Shown here: positions 18,032 to 28,263 of the stretch, in pieces
How the letters are laid out: the number at the start of each line of letters is the position of its first letter
Position numbering within the stretch: the first letter of the stretch is position 1
DNA from: an uncultured Bacteroidota bacterium
GTDB lineage: Bacteria > Bacteroidota > Bacteroidia > Flavobacteriales > Flavobacteriaceae
Length of the DNA stretch: 33,039 bases
Assembly: GCA_903819815.1 (NCBI GenBank)
Contig: CAIJFC010000191.1
Coordinates: forward strand, 1 to 33,039
Direction of reading: 5' to 3'
Made by a program: the position numbers and the translations under genes
The notes under the pieces: generated by a model
Told to the model about the DNA's origin: nothing
Database searches by the model: none
The model's input: only the letters and a program-made list of their open reading frames with translations

Positions 18032-20134
18032 ATGGCAGTTTTACAAAAAATTAGACAACGTTCACTTCTTCTAATATTAATAATTGGATTTTGTTTACTA
18101 GCTTTTATAGTAGGTGATCTTTTTAACAATGGAGGATTTTCAAGTTCTTCAAAAGATGTAGGTAGTATTAATGGAAAAGGAATTTCATTTGAAGATTTCA
18201 GAATTAAAGTTAGTAATGTAGAAAAAAGTGGGCAAGGAACTACTTCAACTCAAGCCGCAAATAGAGTCTGGGAAGAAGAAGTTTCAATTGCTTTATTAAC
18301 CGCAGAATTTGACAAATTAGGAATCAGAGTGGGTGAAAACCACATTATGGAGATTTTCAAGGCGGATCAAAATATCGGTCAAAATCCAACTTTTTTGAAT
18401 GCAGCTGGAAAATTTGACGTAGCAAAATTTAAAGAATTCTTCAAAGCGAATCCTGATCAAGCTCAAAATCTAAAAGAAAGAGAGAAAAGTGCCGCGCTAA
18501 ATGCGAAGTTTCAAATATATAATTCGTTAATTAAAGCAGGAGTTTACACAACGGATAGTGAAGGTAAATTCAAATACGGAATGGAGTCTAACAAAGTTAA
18601 CTTTGATTATGTTTCTGTTTTATTCTCTACAATTAAAGATAGTGACGTTAAAATTTCTGACGAAGAAATTACTAACTACATGAAAACAAAGGAGAAAAAA
18701 TACAAAGCGGAAGAATCTCGTGAAATTCAATACGTTTTAATTGAAGATAAGGCATCGCCAGAAGATGAAACAGAAGTTAAAACCTCAGTTACGGCTTTAT
18801 TGTCTCCAAGAGTTGAATACAACAAAGAAACAAGTAAAAATGACACTGTGCCAGGATTTAAAGGAGCTCCTGATCCAGTTGATTTCGTAAATTCGAATTC
18901 TGACAAACCTTACGATTCAACTTATGTAGCCAAAAAAGATTTGCCAGCTCAATTCGCTGAACAATTATATAACTTGGCGCCAGGAGAAGTTTTTGGACCT
19001 TATACAAATAATAATTTTGTATGTCTTTCTAAATCTTTAGGTAAAAAAGCAGGTGCTCAGGTAAAATCAAGTCACATTTTAATTAGCTGGGTAGGTGCTG
19101 AAAGAGCAGCTCCAAAAGAAAACAGAACTAAAGAACAAGCAAAAGTTAAAGCCGAAGGGATATTGGCGCAAGCATTAGCAAATCCAGGAATGTTCCAAAT
19201 AGTAGCATTTACAAATTCTGAAGATCCTTCAGTTCAACAAAATGGTGGTGACATGGGTTACATTTCAAGTGATGCGAACTTTGCTAAAGGGTATAAAGAT
19301 TTCGTATTCTCTAATCCTGTTGGAAAAATTGGGTTGGCTGAAACTGAATTTGGGTATCATATTATTAATGTAACTGACAAGCAAGATGCCGTTCGATTGG
19401 CAACAGTGGCTCAAAAAATCGAACCTTCTGAAGCTACAACAGATAAAATTTACACGAAAGCGGTAAAATTTGAAATGGATGCAACTGAAGGGGATTTTGA
19501 TAAAGTGGCTAAAGCTGCAAAACTTCAAACCAATCCTTCTATTAAAGTAAAAATAATGGACGAAACTTTTGGAATACTCGGAAACCAAAGACAAATTGTT
19601 CGTTGGGCTTTTGAAGGTGAAACTAACATTGGCGATGTAAAAAGATTTGAAGTGCCTAATGTTGGAAATGTAATTGCAAAAGTAAAAGCAGTATTTGAAG
19701 CGGGTTTAACTCCAATTGCTGATGCAAGACCAATGGTAGAGCCAATCTTGAAAAATAAGAAAAAAGCAGAAATGATCAAAGCTAAAATGAAGGGTGCTAC
19801 TTTAGAAGCTATTGCAAATGCAAATAAAACTCAAGTAAAACCAGCGGCTGATGTAACTCTTGAAAATCCAACTTTACCAGGTGTTGGTCAAGAAGCAAAA
19901 GTAGTAGGAATAGCTTTTGCATTAAAAGGAAACTCAATTTCTGCACCAATTGAAGGTAACTTAGGAGTTTATGTGGTGAAAACTAAAACGGTATTTACTG
20001 CACCTGCTATTAAAAGTTATAAAGATTATGTAGCTAAATTAAATTCTCAAAATGCTTCAGCTTCAGGAAGAATTATTCCTGCTTTGAAAGTTGATGCTAA
20101 AATTGAAGATAATAGATCACAATTCAATTACTAG
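18032..20134 (+). CDS. Peptidylprolyl isomerase (PpiD/SurA-like, membrane-anchored)
   Basis: N-terminal TM (SLLLILIIGFCLLAFIVGDLF), SurA_N-like region, parvulin domain (KSSHILISWVGA...NGGDMGYISSDANFAKGYKDFVF...ETEFGYHIINVTDK). Confidence 0.92.
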   Translation: MAVLQKIRQRSLLLILIIGFCLLAFIVGDLFNNGGFSSSSKDVGSINGKGISFEDFRIKVSNVEKSGQGTTSTQAANRVWEEEVSIALLTAEFDKLGIRVGENHIMEIFKADQNIGQNPTFLNAAGKFDVAKFKEFFKANPDQAQNLKEREKSAALNAKFQIYNSLIKAGVYTTDSEGKFKYGMESNKVNFDYVSVLFSTIKDSDVKISDEEITNYMKTKEKKYKAEESREIQYVLIEDKASPEDETEVKTSVTALLSPRVEYNKETSKNDTVPGFKGAPDPVDFVNSNSDKPYDSTYVAKKDLPAQFAEQLYNLAPGEVFGPYTNNNFVCLSKSLGKKAGAQVKSSHILISWVGAERAAPKENRTKEQAKVKAEGILAQALANPGMFQIVAFTNSEDPSVQQNGGDMGYISSDANFAKGYKDFVFSNPVGKIGLAETEFGYHIINVTDKQDAVRLATVAQKIEPSEATTDKIYTKAVKFEMDATEGDFDKVAKAAKLQTNPSIKVKIMDETFGILGNQRQIVRWAFEGETNIGDVKRFEVPNVGNVIAKVKAVFEAGLTPIADARPMVEPILKNKKKAEMIKAKMKGATLEAIANANKTQVKPAADVTLENPTLPGVGQEAKVVGIAFALKGNSISAPIEGNLGVYVVKTKTVFTAPAIKSYKDYVAKLNSQNASASGRIIPALKVDAKIEDNRSQFNY

Positions 20135-20152
20135 AAATAGTTTAAAATTATA

Positions 20153-20184
20153 AAAAAACCCGTCAATTTATTGACGGGTTTTTT
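20153..20184. terminator. Bidirectional Rho-independent terminator
   Basis: aaaaaacccgtcaa-ttta-ttgacgggtttttt perfect inverted repeat between convergent genes. Confidence 0.9.
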
Positions 20185-20201
20185 GTTGCTTTAAACTGAA
20201 A

Positions 20202-21110
20202 TTATAGTATCATATCTTTATAGTAAACGAAAGTTTCAAAACCTTTATTTTCAAAATAGGAGGTTGGGTTTTCATTGGAAACGACCAAAACAAAATCACC
20301 ACCCCATGCCCCTAGACTTTTTATTGAACCATCAAAATCAGAGAATAAATTTTCTTTTACCGTTGGAAGTTCTAAAACTTCACTCATTATATTTTCGTGC
20401 TTTTGAAGCAATTCTTTTAATTTTTCTAAAGAAGTTACTTCGGCAATTTCAATTGTAATTTTGTTGATTTCGGGAAAAATGGCACTCAAATTATTTTGTT
20501 TTTTATAATACGACGCAATTGCAGATTTGCTACTTTGCTTTTGATTCAAATAAACAAAATATAAATTATTAGAAAAAGCAGGATTGAAATTCACTATTTC
20601 AACTTCGGGTTTTCCATCAATTATTTGATAAAATATAGGAGAATCATTTTGAGCGCACGCAATATCATAACCACTACCGCCAAAACTGTTTTTAAGCAGC
20701 TCAAAAGCATTAATTTTCAACCATTGCGCAATATTATTTATTAAAGTCGAAGAGGTTCCTAAACCCCAAAATTTCGGAAAGGTAAGTTTTGTTGAAATAG
20801 AATAACCTTCAGACGAATTTAGAAACTTTGGATTTAATAAAAAAGCTTCATGCAAAATCTTAATTAATGTTTCTCTTTCCGATTCATTATCATTATTAAA
20901 ATCAATAATCTCCTTGAAGGATATAGTTTCTTCAAACCACAAACTATTGTCATAATCAAAACTTGCCCAATGAATTTGTCCTACGGCACCAGTAGTAATT
21001 TTTAGAAATTGCCCGTATTTTGTTGGCAATGCCAATGCTTTTGCTCCGTCAAGAACTAAATATTCCCCTGTGATTAAGAGTTTTCCGTTACTGTAAAATG
21101 TTTTTTCCAT
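20202..21110 (-). CDS. GYDIA family GHMP kinase (mevalonate-kinase-like)
   Basis: GGSGYDIACAQN signature; GLGTSSTLINNIAQ GHMP loop; likely start 21110 (MEKTFYSNGKLLITGEYLVLDGAKALALPT). Confidence 0.9.
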   Translation of the reverse strand: MEKTFYSNGKLLITGEYLVLDGAKALALPTKYGQFLKITTGAVGQIHWASFDYDNSLWFEETISFKEIIDFNNDNESERETLIKILHEAFLLNPKFLNSSEGYSISTKLTFPKFWGLGTSSTLINNIAQWLKINAFELLKNSFGGSGYDIACAQNDSPIFYQIIDGKPEVEIVNFNPAFSNNLYFVYLNQKQSSKSAIASYYKKQNNLSAIFPEINKITIEIAEVTSLEKLKELLQKHENIMSEVLELPTVKENLFSDFDGSIKSLGAWGGDFVLVVSNENPTSYFENKGFETFVYYKDMIL

Positions 21111-21137
21111 TTTTGTCAATGCGAGGAATGAAGCAAT

Positions 21138-22454
21138 CTATTTTCTTAATTTTTCAATAAATTCAACTGCGGCAGAATGAGAAACTAAAGTATCTTTGAA
21201 ATGATGTTTTATCAAAACCCGTTCTTCATCAGTAACCTGATATTGATTTAATATATTGTTGAGGTGCATTTTCATATGCCCTTCTTGAATTCCAGTTGTA
21301 GTTAACGAACGTAAAGCGGCAAAATTTTGTGCTAATCCAGCTACGGCAACCACTTCCATAAGTTCCTTCGCCGATGGTTTTTCTAGCATTTCTAATGACA
21401 ACTTCACCATTGGATGAAGAGAGGTTAAACCGCCAACTGTTCCTAAAGCCAAAGGAATTTCTATCCAAAAACTAAAAATTTCATCTTCAATTTTAGCATG
21501 GGACAAACTAGAATACTGTCCGTTTCTAGAAGCATAGGCGTGAATACCTGCTTCAACAGCGCGAAAATCATTTCCTGTTGCCAAAACTACCGCATCAACA
21601 CCGTTCATGATGCCTTTGTTGTGAGTTACTGCTCTGAAAGGCTCGACTTCAGCAATTTGAACCGCTTGAACAAATTTTTCGGCGAAAACTTCAGGATTTT
21701 CAATATTTTTATCTGCTAATTCGGCTACTTTACAAGAAACTTCTGCACGAACGATGCAATTGGGAACGTAATTCGACAAAATACTCATTACGACTTCAAT
21801 ATTTTTTTCGCTTTCAGTGAAATTAAAATAGGAATTAGCTTCTTCTTTCAGTGTTTTTGCAAATTGTTCTAAACACGAATTTATAAAGTTGGCGCCCATG
21901 GAATCTTTAGTCTCAAATGTGGCATGCAATTGATAATAATTTGGAATTAGACTGGTTTTATTTCTGAGCTCAATGGACAAAATTCCACCGCCTCGTTTTT
22001 GCATATTTTTGGTTACACTCTCGGTAGCCTCATAAAATTTATGATTAATTTCCTTGAAGAAATTTTCCAATTTTACTAAGTCGCCGTTGAATATAAAATG
22101 AACTTGCCCAATTTTTTCTGTATTCAAAACCATAGCTTTAAATCCGCCACGCGTGGCCCAATATTTTGCCGATTTTGAAGCTGCGGCTACAACCGAACTT
22201 TCTTCAATTGCCATGGGTATCGTTTTGTATTTTCCATTAATAAGAAAATTGGGTGCAACGCCCAAAGGCAAATAAAAATTCGTGATTGTATTTTCAATGA
22301 ATTCGTCATGCAGTTGTTGGATTTTTGAATCCGAATTCCAATATTTTTTTATAATAGAAATAGCTTCATTCGAATCAGAAAAATAGGCGTTTGCAATCCA
22401 ATTTATCTTCTCTTCTTTTGATAATTTTGAAAATCCAGCAATGGCATTATTCAT
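21138..22454 (-). CDS. Hydroxymethylglutaryl-CoA reductase, class II (degradative-type family)
   Basis: DSMGANFINSCLEQ, NKGIMNGVDAVVLATGNDFRAVEAGIHAYASRNGQYSSL, LGTVGGLTSLHPMVKLSLEML. Confidence 0.94.
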   Translation of the reverse strand: MNNAIAGFSKLSKEEKINWIANAYFSDSNEAISIIKKYWNSDSKIQQLHDEFIENTITNFYLPLGVAPNFLINGKYKTIPMAIEESSVVAAASKSAKYWATRGGFKAMVLNTEKIGQVHFIFNGDLVKLENFFKEINHKFYEATESVTKNMQKRGGGILSIELRNKTSLIPNYYQLHATFETKDSMGANFINSCLEQFAKTLKEEANSYFNFTESEKNIEVVMSILSNYVPNCIVRAEVSCKVAELADKNIENPEVFAEKFVQAVQIAEVEPFRAVTHNKGIMNGVDAVVLATGNDFRAVEAGIHAYASRNGQYSSLSHAKIEDEIFSFWIEIPLALGTVGGLTSLHPMVKLSLEMLEKPSAKELMEVVAVAGLAQNFAALRSLTTTGIQEGHMKMHLNNILNQYQVTDEERVLIKHHFKDTLVSHSAAVEFIEKLRK

Positions 22455-22476
22455 TTATGTAAATTATTAATTCATG

Positions 22477-22484
22477 CAAATATA
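22477..22484 (-). promoter_or_regulatory. -7 element TATATTTG upstream of the HMG-CoA reductase gene
   Basis: Minus strand TATATTTG matches TAnnTTTG, 22 nt before the start codon; no well-placed TTG -33. Confidence 0.5.
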
Positions 22485-22598
22485 CATTTTCATCAATTCT
22501 AATAAAATAACTTGCCTATGAAATTACATTTTAAGAAAAAAAAGGTGTTAATTTGATAAATTTTCACTAAAATTGAATGTTTTTTAAAAATCCCACTT

Positions 22599-24770
22599 AT
22601 GAAATTTATTTACAAATTTTCTTTATTATTCGTATTCGTCTCTTTTTCAGTTTTGGCCCAACAAAAAATAACTATTGAGTCGATTTATTCAGGTGCTTTT
22701 CGAGCTAAAGGAATGGATGATTTACAAGCATTAAAAAATACAAATCAATATACTGTTTTGAATTTTGATCGTACTTCAAGAAGTTTACAAATTGACCTTT
22801 ATGATTTTGCCACACTAAAAAAAGTTTCTACTTTAATCGATTCAAAAGACCATCAATTACTTGAAGGTATTGACAGTTATACTTTTAGTTCAGATGAAAA
22901 AACAATTTTAATTGCTACTAATTCAGATCAAATTTTTCGCCATTCATTTGTAGCCAATTACTTCTTATATGTTATAGCTACTAAAAAATTAACCCCATTA
23001 TTTGATTTTAAAATTCAAGAACCTACTTTTTCCCCTGATGGAACTAAAATTGCTTTTGCAAAAGAAAACAACCTATTCATTTATGATATCGCTTCGAAAT
23101 CAACGGAGCAAATTACATCAGACGGAGTTAGAAATTCAATTATTAATGGAATTACAGACTGGGTTTACGAAGAAGAGTTTGCATTTGTAAGAGCATTCGA
23201 TTGGAGTGGCGACAGTAAGAAATTGGCTTACATTCGTTTTGATGAAAGTCAAGTTCCTGAATTTTCAATGTCGATGTTTCAGAAAGATTTATATCCAACA
23301 ATTGAAACGTTTAAATATCCAAAAGCGGGCGAAAAAAATTCGGAAGTTTCCTTACATATTTATGATGTCGCTAAAGGAAATATTAAAAATATCGACTTAA
23401 AAAATTATTCCGATTTTTATATCGCAAGAATGAAATGGACAAATAACAGTAATGTGCTGTGTGCTCAAATATTAAATCGTCATCAGGATAATTTAGATTT
23501 ACTTTTTGTAGACGGAACTTCTGGAACTGCAAAAGTGGTGTTGAATGAAAAGGACAAAGCTTATGTTGATGTAACGGACAACTTGACATTTTTGAAAGAC
23601 AACAGTTTCATTTGGACTAGTGAAAAAGATGGTTTCAATCATATTTATGTTTATGATAAAAATGGGAAGCTAAAAAATCAAGTTACAAAAGGAAATTGGG
23701 AAGTAACGAATTACTATGGTTTTGACGAAAAAAACCAAACTATTTTTTATCAATCAGTAGAAAATGGTTCTATCAATAGAGACGTTTATAGAATTGGATT
23801 AAATGGAAAAAACAAAGTAAGATTGTCTGCCAACACCGGTACGAATAACGCTACGTTTAGTCCTAATTTTGAATATTTTATTTCAACCTTTTCAAGTGCT
23901 ACTCAGCCATCTAAATATACTTTAAATGATGCCAAAAACGGAAAAGAAATTCAAGTTATTGAAAACAATGAAGCATTAGCAAATAAAATCAAATCTTATA
24001 ATTTACCTTCAAAAGAGTTTTTTGTATTGAAAACGGAAAAAGGAAACGAACTAAACGCATGGATTTTAAAACCTAAAGATTTTGATCCTTCCAAAAAATA
24101 CCCCGTATTTATGTATCAATATTCAGGTCCAGGATCGCAACAAGTGAATAACGATTGGAACGGAACAGACGATTATTGGTTTATGATGTTAACCCAACAA
24201 GGCTATATTGTAGCTTGTGTTGACGGACGTGGAACAGGATTTAAAGGTGCTGAATTCAAAAAAGTAACCCAAAAAGAACTAGGAAAATACGAAGTGGAAG
24301 ACCAAATTGATGCCGCCAAAGTAATTGGAAATTATCCTTTTGTAGATAAAACAAGAATCGGTATATTTGGATGGTCGTATGGTGGTTTTATGGCTTCCAA
24401 CTGTATCATGAAAGGGAATGATGTTTTCAAAATGGCAATTGCCGTTGCTCCCGTTACCAATTGGAGATTTTACGATAGCATTTATACCGAAAGATACATG
24501 CAAACTCCTGCGGAAAATGCAAGTGGATACGATGAAAATTCGCCAATTAACCACGTTGATAAATTGAAAGGAAAATTTCTTTTAATTCATGGTTCCGGGG
24601 ACGATAACGTTCATGTTCAGAATTCTATGCAAATGATGGAAGCGTTAATACAAGCCAATAAACAATTCGATTCGCAAATTTACCCAGATAACAATCATGG
24701 TATTTATGGTGGAAAGACTAGAATTCAATTATATAATAAAATGACTAATTTTATTTTCAATAATTTATAG
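22599..24770 (+). CDS. S9 family peptidase, dipeptidyl peptidase IV
   Basis: DWVYEEEF (DPP-IV double-Glu motif), GWSYGGFMA nucleophile, GDDNVHVQN, NNHGI. Confidence 0.93.
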   Translation: MKFIYKFSLLFVFVSFSVLAQQKITIESIYSGAFRAKGMDDLQALKNTNQYTVLNFDRTSRSLQIDLYDFATLKKVSTLIDSKDHQLLEGIDSYTFSSDEKTILIATNSDQIFRHSFVANYFLYVIATKKLTPLFDFKIQEPTFSPDGTKIAFAKENNLFIYDIASKSTEQITSDGVRNSIINGITDWVYEEEFAFVRAFDWSGDSKKLAYIRFDESQVPEFSMSMFQKDLYPTIETFKYPKAGEKNSEVSLHIYDVAKGNIKNIDLKNYSDFYIARMKWTNNSNVLCAQILNRHQDNLDLLFVDGTSGTAKVVLNEKDKAYVDVTDNLTFLKDNSFIWTSEKDGFNHIYVYDKNGKLKNQVTKGNWEVTNYYGFDEKNQTIFYQSVENGSINRDVYRIGLNGKNKVRLSANTGTNNATFSPNFEYFISTFSSATQPSKYTLNDAKNGKEIQVIENNEALANKIKSYNLPSKEFFVLKTEKGNELNAWILKPKDFDPSKKYPVFMYQYSGPGSQQVNNDWNGTDDYWFMMLTQQGYIVACVDGRGTGFKGAEFKKVTQKELGKYEVEDQIDAAKVIGNYPFVDKTRIGIFGWSYGGFMASNCIMKGNDVFKMAIAVAPVTNWRFYDSIYTERYMQTPAENASGYDENSPINHVDKLKGKFLLIHGSGDDNVHVQNSMQMMEALIQANKQFDSQIYPDNNHGIYGGKTRIQLYNKMTNFIFNNL

Positions 24771-24836
24771 GAGTATATTTAAACTAATAATAATCAATCA
24801 AATTAACCAAAAACTAAATTAACAAATAACAAAAAA

Positions 24837-26528
24837 ATGAGTGAAACAGCAGTAAAAACAGGACATCCAAAAGGACTTTGGGTATTATTTGGAACAGAAA
24901 TGTGGGAACGTTTCAATTTCTACGGAATGCGAGCCATCTTAACCTTGTTCTTAGTAAATTCATTGATGATGAAAGAAGAAGAAGCGTCATTAATTTATGG
25001 TGGATTTTTAGGGCTTTGTTATTTAACACCAATGTTAGGTGGATTTATTGCCGATCGATTCTTTGGAAATAGAAATTGTATTTTACTGGGAGGTTTGATG
25101 ATGGCGATTGGACAATTTTTATTGTTTACAAGCGCAAGTGTGTTTGGAACAAATTTATCTTTGGCTAATACGTTAATGTGGTCAGCATTAGGAATTATCA
25201 TTTTTGGAAATGGATTCTTTAAACCAAATATTTCTTCAATGGTAGGAAGTTTATATCCAAAACAAGAAAAAACAAAGCTAGATACTGCTTTTACTATTTT
25301 CTATATGGGGATTAACTTAGGAGCTTTCTTAGGGCAAACTATATGTCCTTATTTAGGTGATGAAGTAGTAAATGGAGTTCAAAATGTTCACGCTTTTAAA
25401 TGGGGTTTCTTAGCCGCTTCAATTGCAATGCTAATAGGTACTTTAGTATTTTATGTATTAAAAAATAAATATGTAGTTACTCCAGAAGGAAAACCTCTTG
25501 GTGGATTACCAAAATATAATGACACTGCAGATTATGAAGAAGGCGAGTCACAAAGCGCTGTTTTTTCAACTAAATCTTTGATAGGTGCTGTAGTTGCTTT
25601 TGTAATATTGTTTTTTGCTTTTAGATTTCTATTAGATGGAGATAATTTTATTAAAACCATAATCTATCCAATTATTTATGCAAGTGGATTGACATTAGCT
25701 GGATTGATTGTTTCTGATAGTTCGTTGACTAAAGTGGAGAGAGATAGAATTTTTGTAATTTATATAGTTGGATTTTTTATTATATTTTTCTGGGCCGCTT
25801 TCGAACAAGCAGGTTCTTCTTTAACCTTTATAGCAGCAAATCAAACCGATCGAACTTTTATGTTTGGATGGCAAATGCCAGCTTCTATGGTTCAAGTTTT
25901 TAACGGAATTTTCGTTTTTGGTTTTGCATTACCATTCAGTATTTTATGGGATAAATTAAGAGCTAACGGAAGAGAGCCATTGTCTACAGTGAAACAATCA
26001 ATCGGATTGGGATTAATTGCTTTGAGTTATTTTATTATCGCTTACAACGTAAAAGATCTAGGAAATAGCGGATTATTAGCTATCAAATGGTTAATTCTTT
26101 TATATTTAATTCAAACATTTGCTGAATTGTGTTTATCACCAATCGGATTGTCATTGGTAGGAAAATTATCACCTAAACGTTTCGCTTCATTATTATTTGG
26201 AGTTTTCTTTTTGTCAAATGCTGCAGGTTATGCTTTGTCTGGAACTTTAGGTTCAATTATGCCAGCAACAGGAGATAAATTTTTGAAAGCAGAAAAACTA
26301 GGAATCGATTTACAAGGTGTTTTAGATAAAACAATAACTCCAACAACGGAACAATTGTCAATATTAGAAGTAAATCAAATTAGTCCAACTAACCCCGTAT
26401 TTGCTGGTTTTGAAATTCATAATTTATTTGAATTCTTCATGGTATTCGTAGTTTTAACAGGAGTTGCTGCATTGATTTTATTTGCTTTAACACCAGTAAT
26501 TAAAAAGATGATGCACGGCATTAGATAA
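24837..26528 (+). CDS. Peptide MFS transporter (POT family) 1
   Basis: EMWERFNFYGMRAILTLF (ExxERFxYY-like), FGNGFFKPNISSMVGSLY, FWAAFEQAGSSL. Confidence 0.94.
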   Translation: MSETAVKTGHPKGLWVLFGTEMWERFNFYGMRAILTLFLVNSLMMKEEEASLIYGGFLGLCYLTPMLGGFIADRFFGNRNCILLGGLMMAIGQFLLFTSASVFGTNLSLANTLMWSALGIIIFGNGFFKPNISSMVGSLYPKQEKTKLDTAFTIFYMGINLGAFLGQTICPYLGDEVVNGVQNVHAFKWGFLAASIAMLIGTLVFYVLKNKYVVTPEGKPLGGLPKYNDTADYEEGESQSAVFSTKSLIGAVVAFVILFFAFRFLLDGDNFIKTIIYPIIYASGLTLAGLIVSDSSLTKVERDRIFVIYIVGFFIIFFWAAFEQAGSSLTFIAANQTDRTFMFGWQMPASMVQVFNGIFVFGFALPFSILWDKLRANGREPLSTVKQSIGLGLIALSYFIIAYNVKDLGNSGLLAIKWLILLYLIQTFAELCLSPIGLSLVGKLSPKRFASLLFGVFFLSNAAGYALSGTLGSIMPATGDKFLKAEKLGIDLQGVLDKTITPTTEQLSILEVNQISPTNPVFAGFEIHNLFEFFMVFVVLTGVAALILFALTPVIKKMMHGIR

Positions 26529-26553
26529 TAATAAAAAATATTTTTATATCTTT

Positions 26554-26589
26554 CAAACCTACAAGAAACCCTTGTAGGTTTGTTTTTTT
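26554..26589 (+). terminator. Rho-independent terminator between POT1 and POT2
   Basis: CAAACCTACAAG-AAACC-CTTGTAGGTTTG (12-bp perfect stem) followed by T7. Confidence 0.88.
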
Positions 26590-26601
26590 AAATCAAAAAT
26601 T

Positions 26602-28260
26602 ATGTGGAAAAGTCATCCTAAAGCATTGCCTTACTTATTTTTATCTGAAATGTGGGAACGTTTTGGGTATTATTTAATGATCGGAATTTTTACTTTGTAT
26701 CTTAAAGATGTCGAAGCTGGTTTCGCTATGACAGAAAAAGAAGCTTCCGATTTGTACGGAACTTTTATTGCGTTGGTTTTTTTAACCCCTTTCATTGGCG
26801 GATTAATTGCCGACCGATATCTTGGTTATAAAAAATCAATCGTAATTGGTGGAATAATGATGGGTGCTGGTTATTTTATGATGGGAATTCATAGTTTGCC
26901 TATGTTATATCTTGCCATGACTTTAGTAATCGTTGGAAACGGTTTTTTTAAACCGAATATCTCTACTTTATTAGGTAATTTCTACAACGAAGACCAATAC
27001 AAAGAAAAGAAAGATGAAGGATACAACATTTTTTACATGGGAATAAATGTTGGTGCTTTCATTTGCAACTTTTTTGGTGCTGCTTTACAAATTTTACTCG
27101 GTTGGCAATATGCTTTCATGGCAGCAGGTCTAGGTATGTTTATTGGCGTTATTGTTTTTCTTTTAGGAACAAAACATTATGGCGATAAAACAGATAAAAA
27201 AGGAATTCAAGAAGGGGATATGCCATTTTCTAAAATTGTATTGTACATTTTAGTCCCATCAGTAGTTTTTGGAATTATTGGCTGGTTAATTAAAGGAGTT
27301 CAATCAGATATTAATTTGGATAGTGCAATTTTTGGTTCTGATAGTACGGATGCTTTTATTTTTGCGTGTCTTCCAATTGTTTACTTTTATGGAAGCCTCT
27401 ATTTTAAAGCAAAACAAGAAGAAAAAAGACCAATTGGAGCTTTGCTTTCTATTTTTGCTGTGGTAATTTTATTTTGGGCTGTTTTCAAATTAAATGGGTC
27501 GGCATTAAATACCTGGGCAGATAGATATACCGATAGACAAGTTACAGGAACTACAGAGAAAGTATTTTCTACTTTAGTTCAATCAAAAGAAATAACGTAT
27601 GAAAAAGCATCAACAGAATTATATGATGATAAGTTTCGACTTCAAAAAGAAAACGGAGAAGTAAAAAAAGTTGTTGATTATCCTGTTTATTTTAGAAATA
27701 CAAAAAACGAGACTTTACCTAAAGAAGGAAGTACGATAAGCGTCTGGGTTACTAGTTTAAGCCAATCAATAAATCCAGGCTGGGTTATTATTTTAACGCC
27801 GCTGGTAGTTGCTTTTTTCACCTTTTTAAGAAGTAGAAAAAGAGAACCCTCAACTCCAACTAAAATTGCATTTGGATTATTAATTTCAGCATTATCCGTA
27901 TTAGTAATGGTAGCGGCAGTTCATATTGGAACCAATGGAATGGAAAAAGTATCAGTATGGTGGTTGGTTGCTAATTATGGAATCATTACCATCGGGGAAT
28001 TATTCCTAAGTCCAATGGGATTATCGATTGTTTCAAAATTATCACCAAAAAATATCACTGCCTTAATGATGGGCGGATGGTTTTTATCCACCTCTATTGG
28101 AAATAAATTATCAGGTGTTTTAGCAAGTATGTGGGATCAATATGACGACAAAGCCAATTTCTTTTGGGTGAACTTCGGTTTATTAATGTTTGCAACCCTT
28201 TTAATGTTTGCCTTAGTGAAAAACTTAAATAAAGTGATGAAAGACCACGGAATCAATTAA
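26602..28260 (+). CDS. Peptide MFS transporter (POT family) 2, with large TM7-TM8 insertion
   Basis: EMWERFGYYLMIGIFTLY, VGNGFFKPNISTLLGNFY, LSPMGLSIVSKLSPKN; divergent TM7 FWAVFKLNGSAL. Confidence 0.93.
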   Translation: MWKSHPKALPYLFLSEMWERFGYYLMIGIFTLYLKDVEAGFAMTEKEASDLYGTFIALVFLTPFIGGLIADRYLGYKKSIVIGGIMMGAGYFMMGIHSLPMLYLAMTLVIVGNGFFKPNISTLLGNFYNEDQYKEKKDEGYNIFYMGINVGAFICNFFGAALQILLGWQYAFMAAGLGMFIGVIVFLLGTKHYGDKTDKKGIQEGDMPFSKIVLYILVPSVVFGIIGWLIKGVQSDINLDSAIFGSDSTDAFIFACLPIVYFYGSLYFKAKQEEKRPIGALLSIFAVVILFWAVFKLNGSALNTWADRYTDRQVTGTTEKVFSTLVQSKEITYEKASTELYDDKFRLQKENGEVKKVVDYPVYFRNTKNETLPKEGSTISVWVTSLSQSINPGWVIILTPLVVAFFTFLRSRKREPSTPTKIAFGLLISALSVLVMVAAVHIGTNGMEKVSVWWLVANYGIITIGELFLSPMGLSIVSKLSPKNITALMMGGWFLSTSIGNKLSGVLASMWDQYDDKANFFWVNFGLLMFATLLMFALVKNLNKVMKDHGIN

Positions 28261-28263
28261 ACT

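Noticed and set aside
19265-19779. Overlapping - strand ORFs (109 aa and 84 aa) inside the PPIase gene
   Set aside because: Antisense to a clear parvulin-family CDS, no domain or RBS context; typical shadow ORFs.
13834-20134. coaX-lptC-CNNM-PPIase run as an accessory cluster
   Set aside because: Recognisable housekeeping and envelope genes in a compact co-directional order; nothing points to accessory function.
20202-22454. HMG-CoA reductase/GHMP kinase pair as a novel system
   Set aside because: Both match known mevalonate-pathway families and the class II HMGR signatures are intact; adjacency is consistent with known flavobacterial mevalonate genes.
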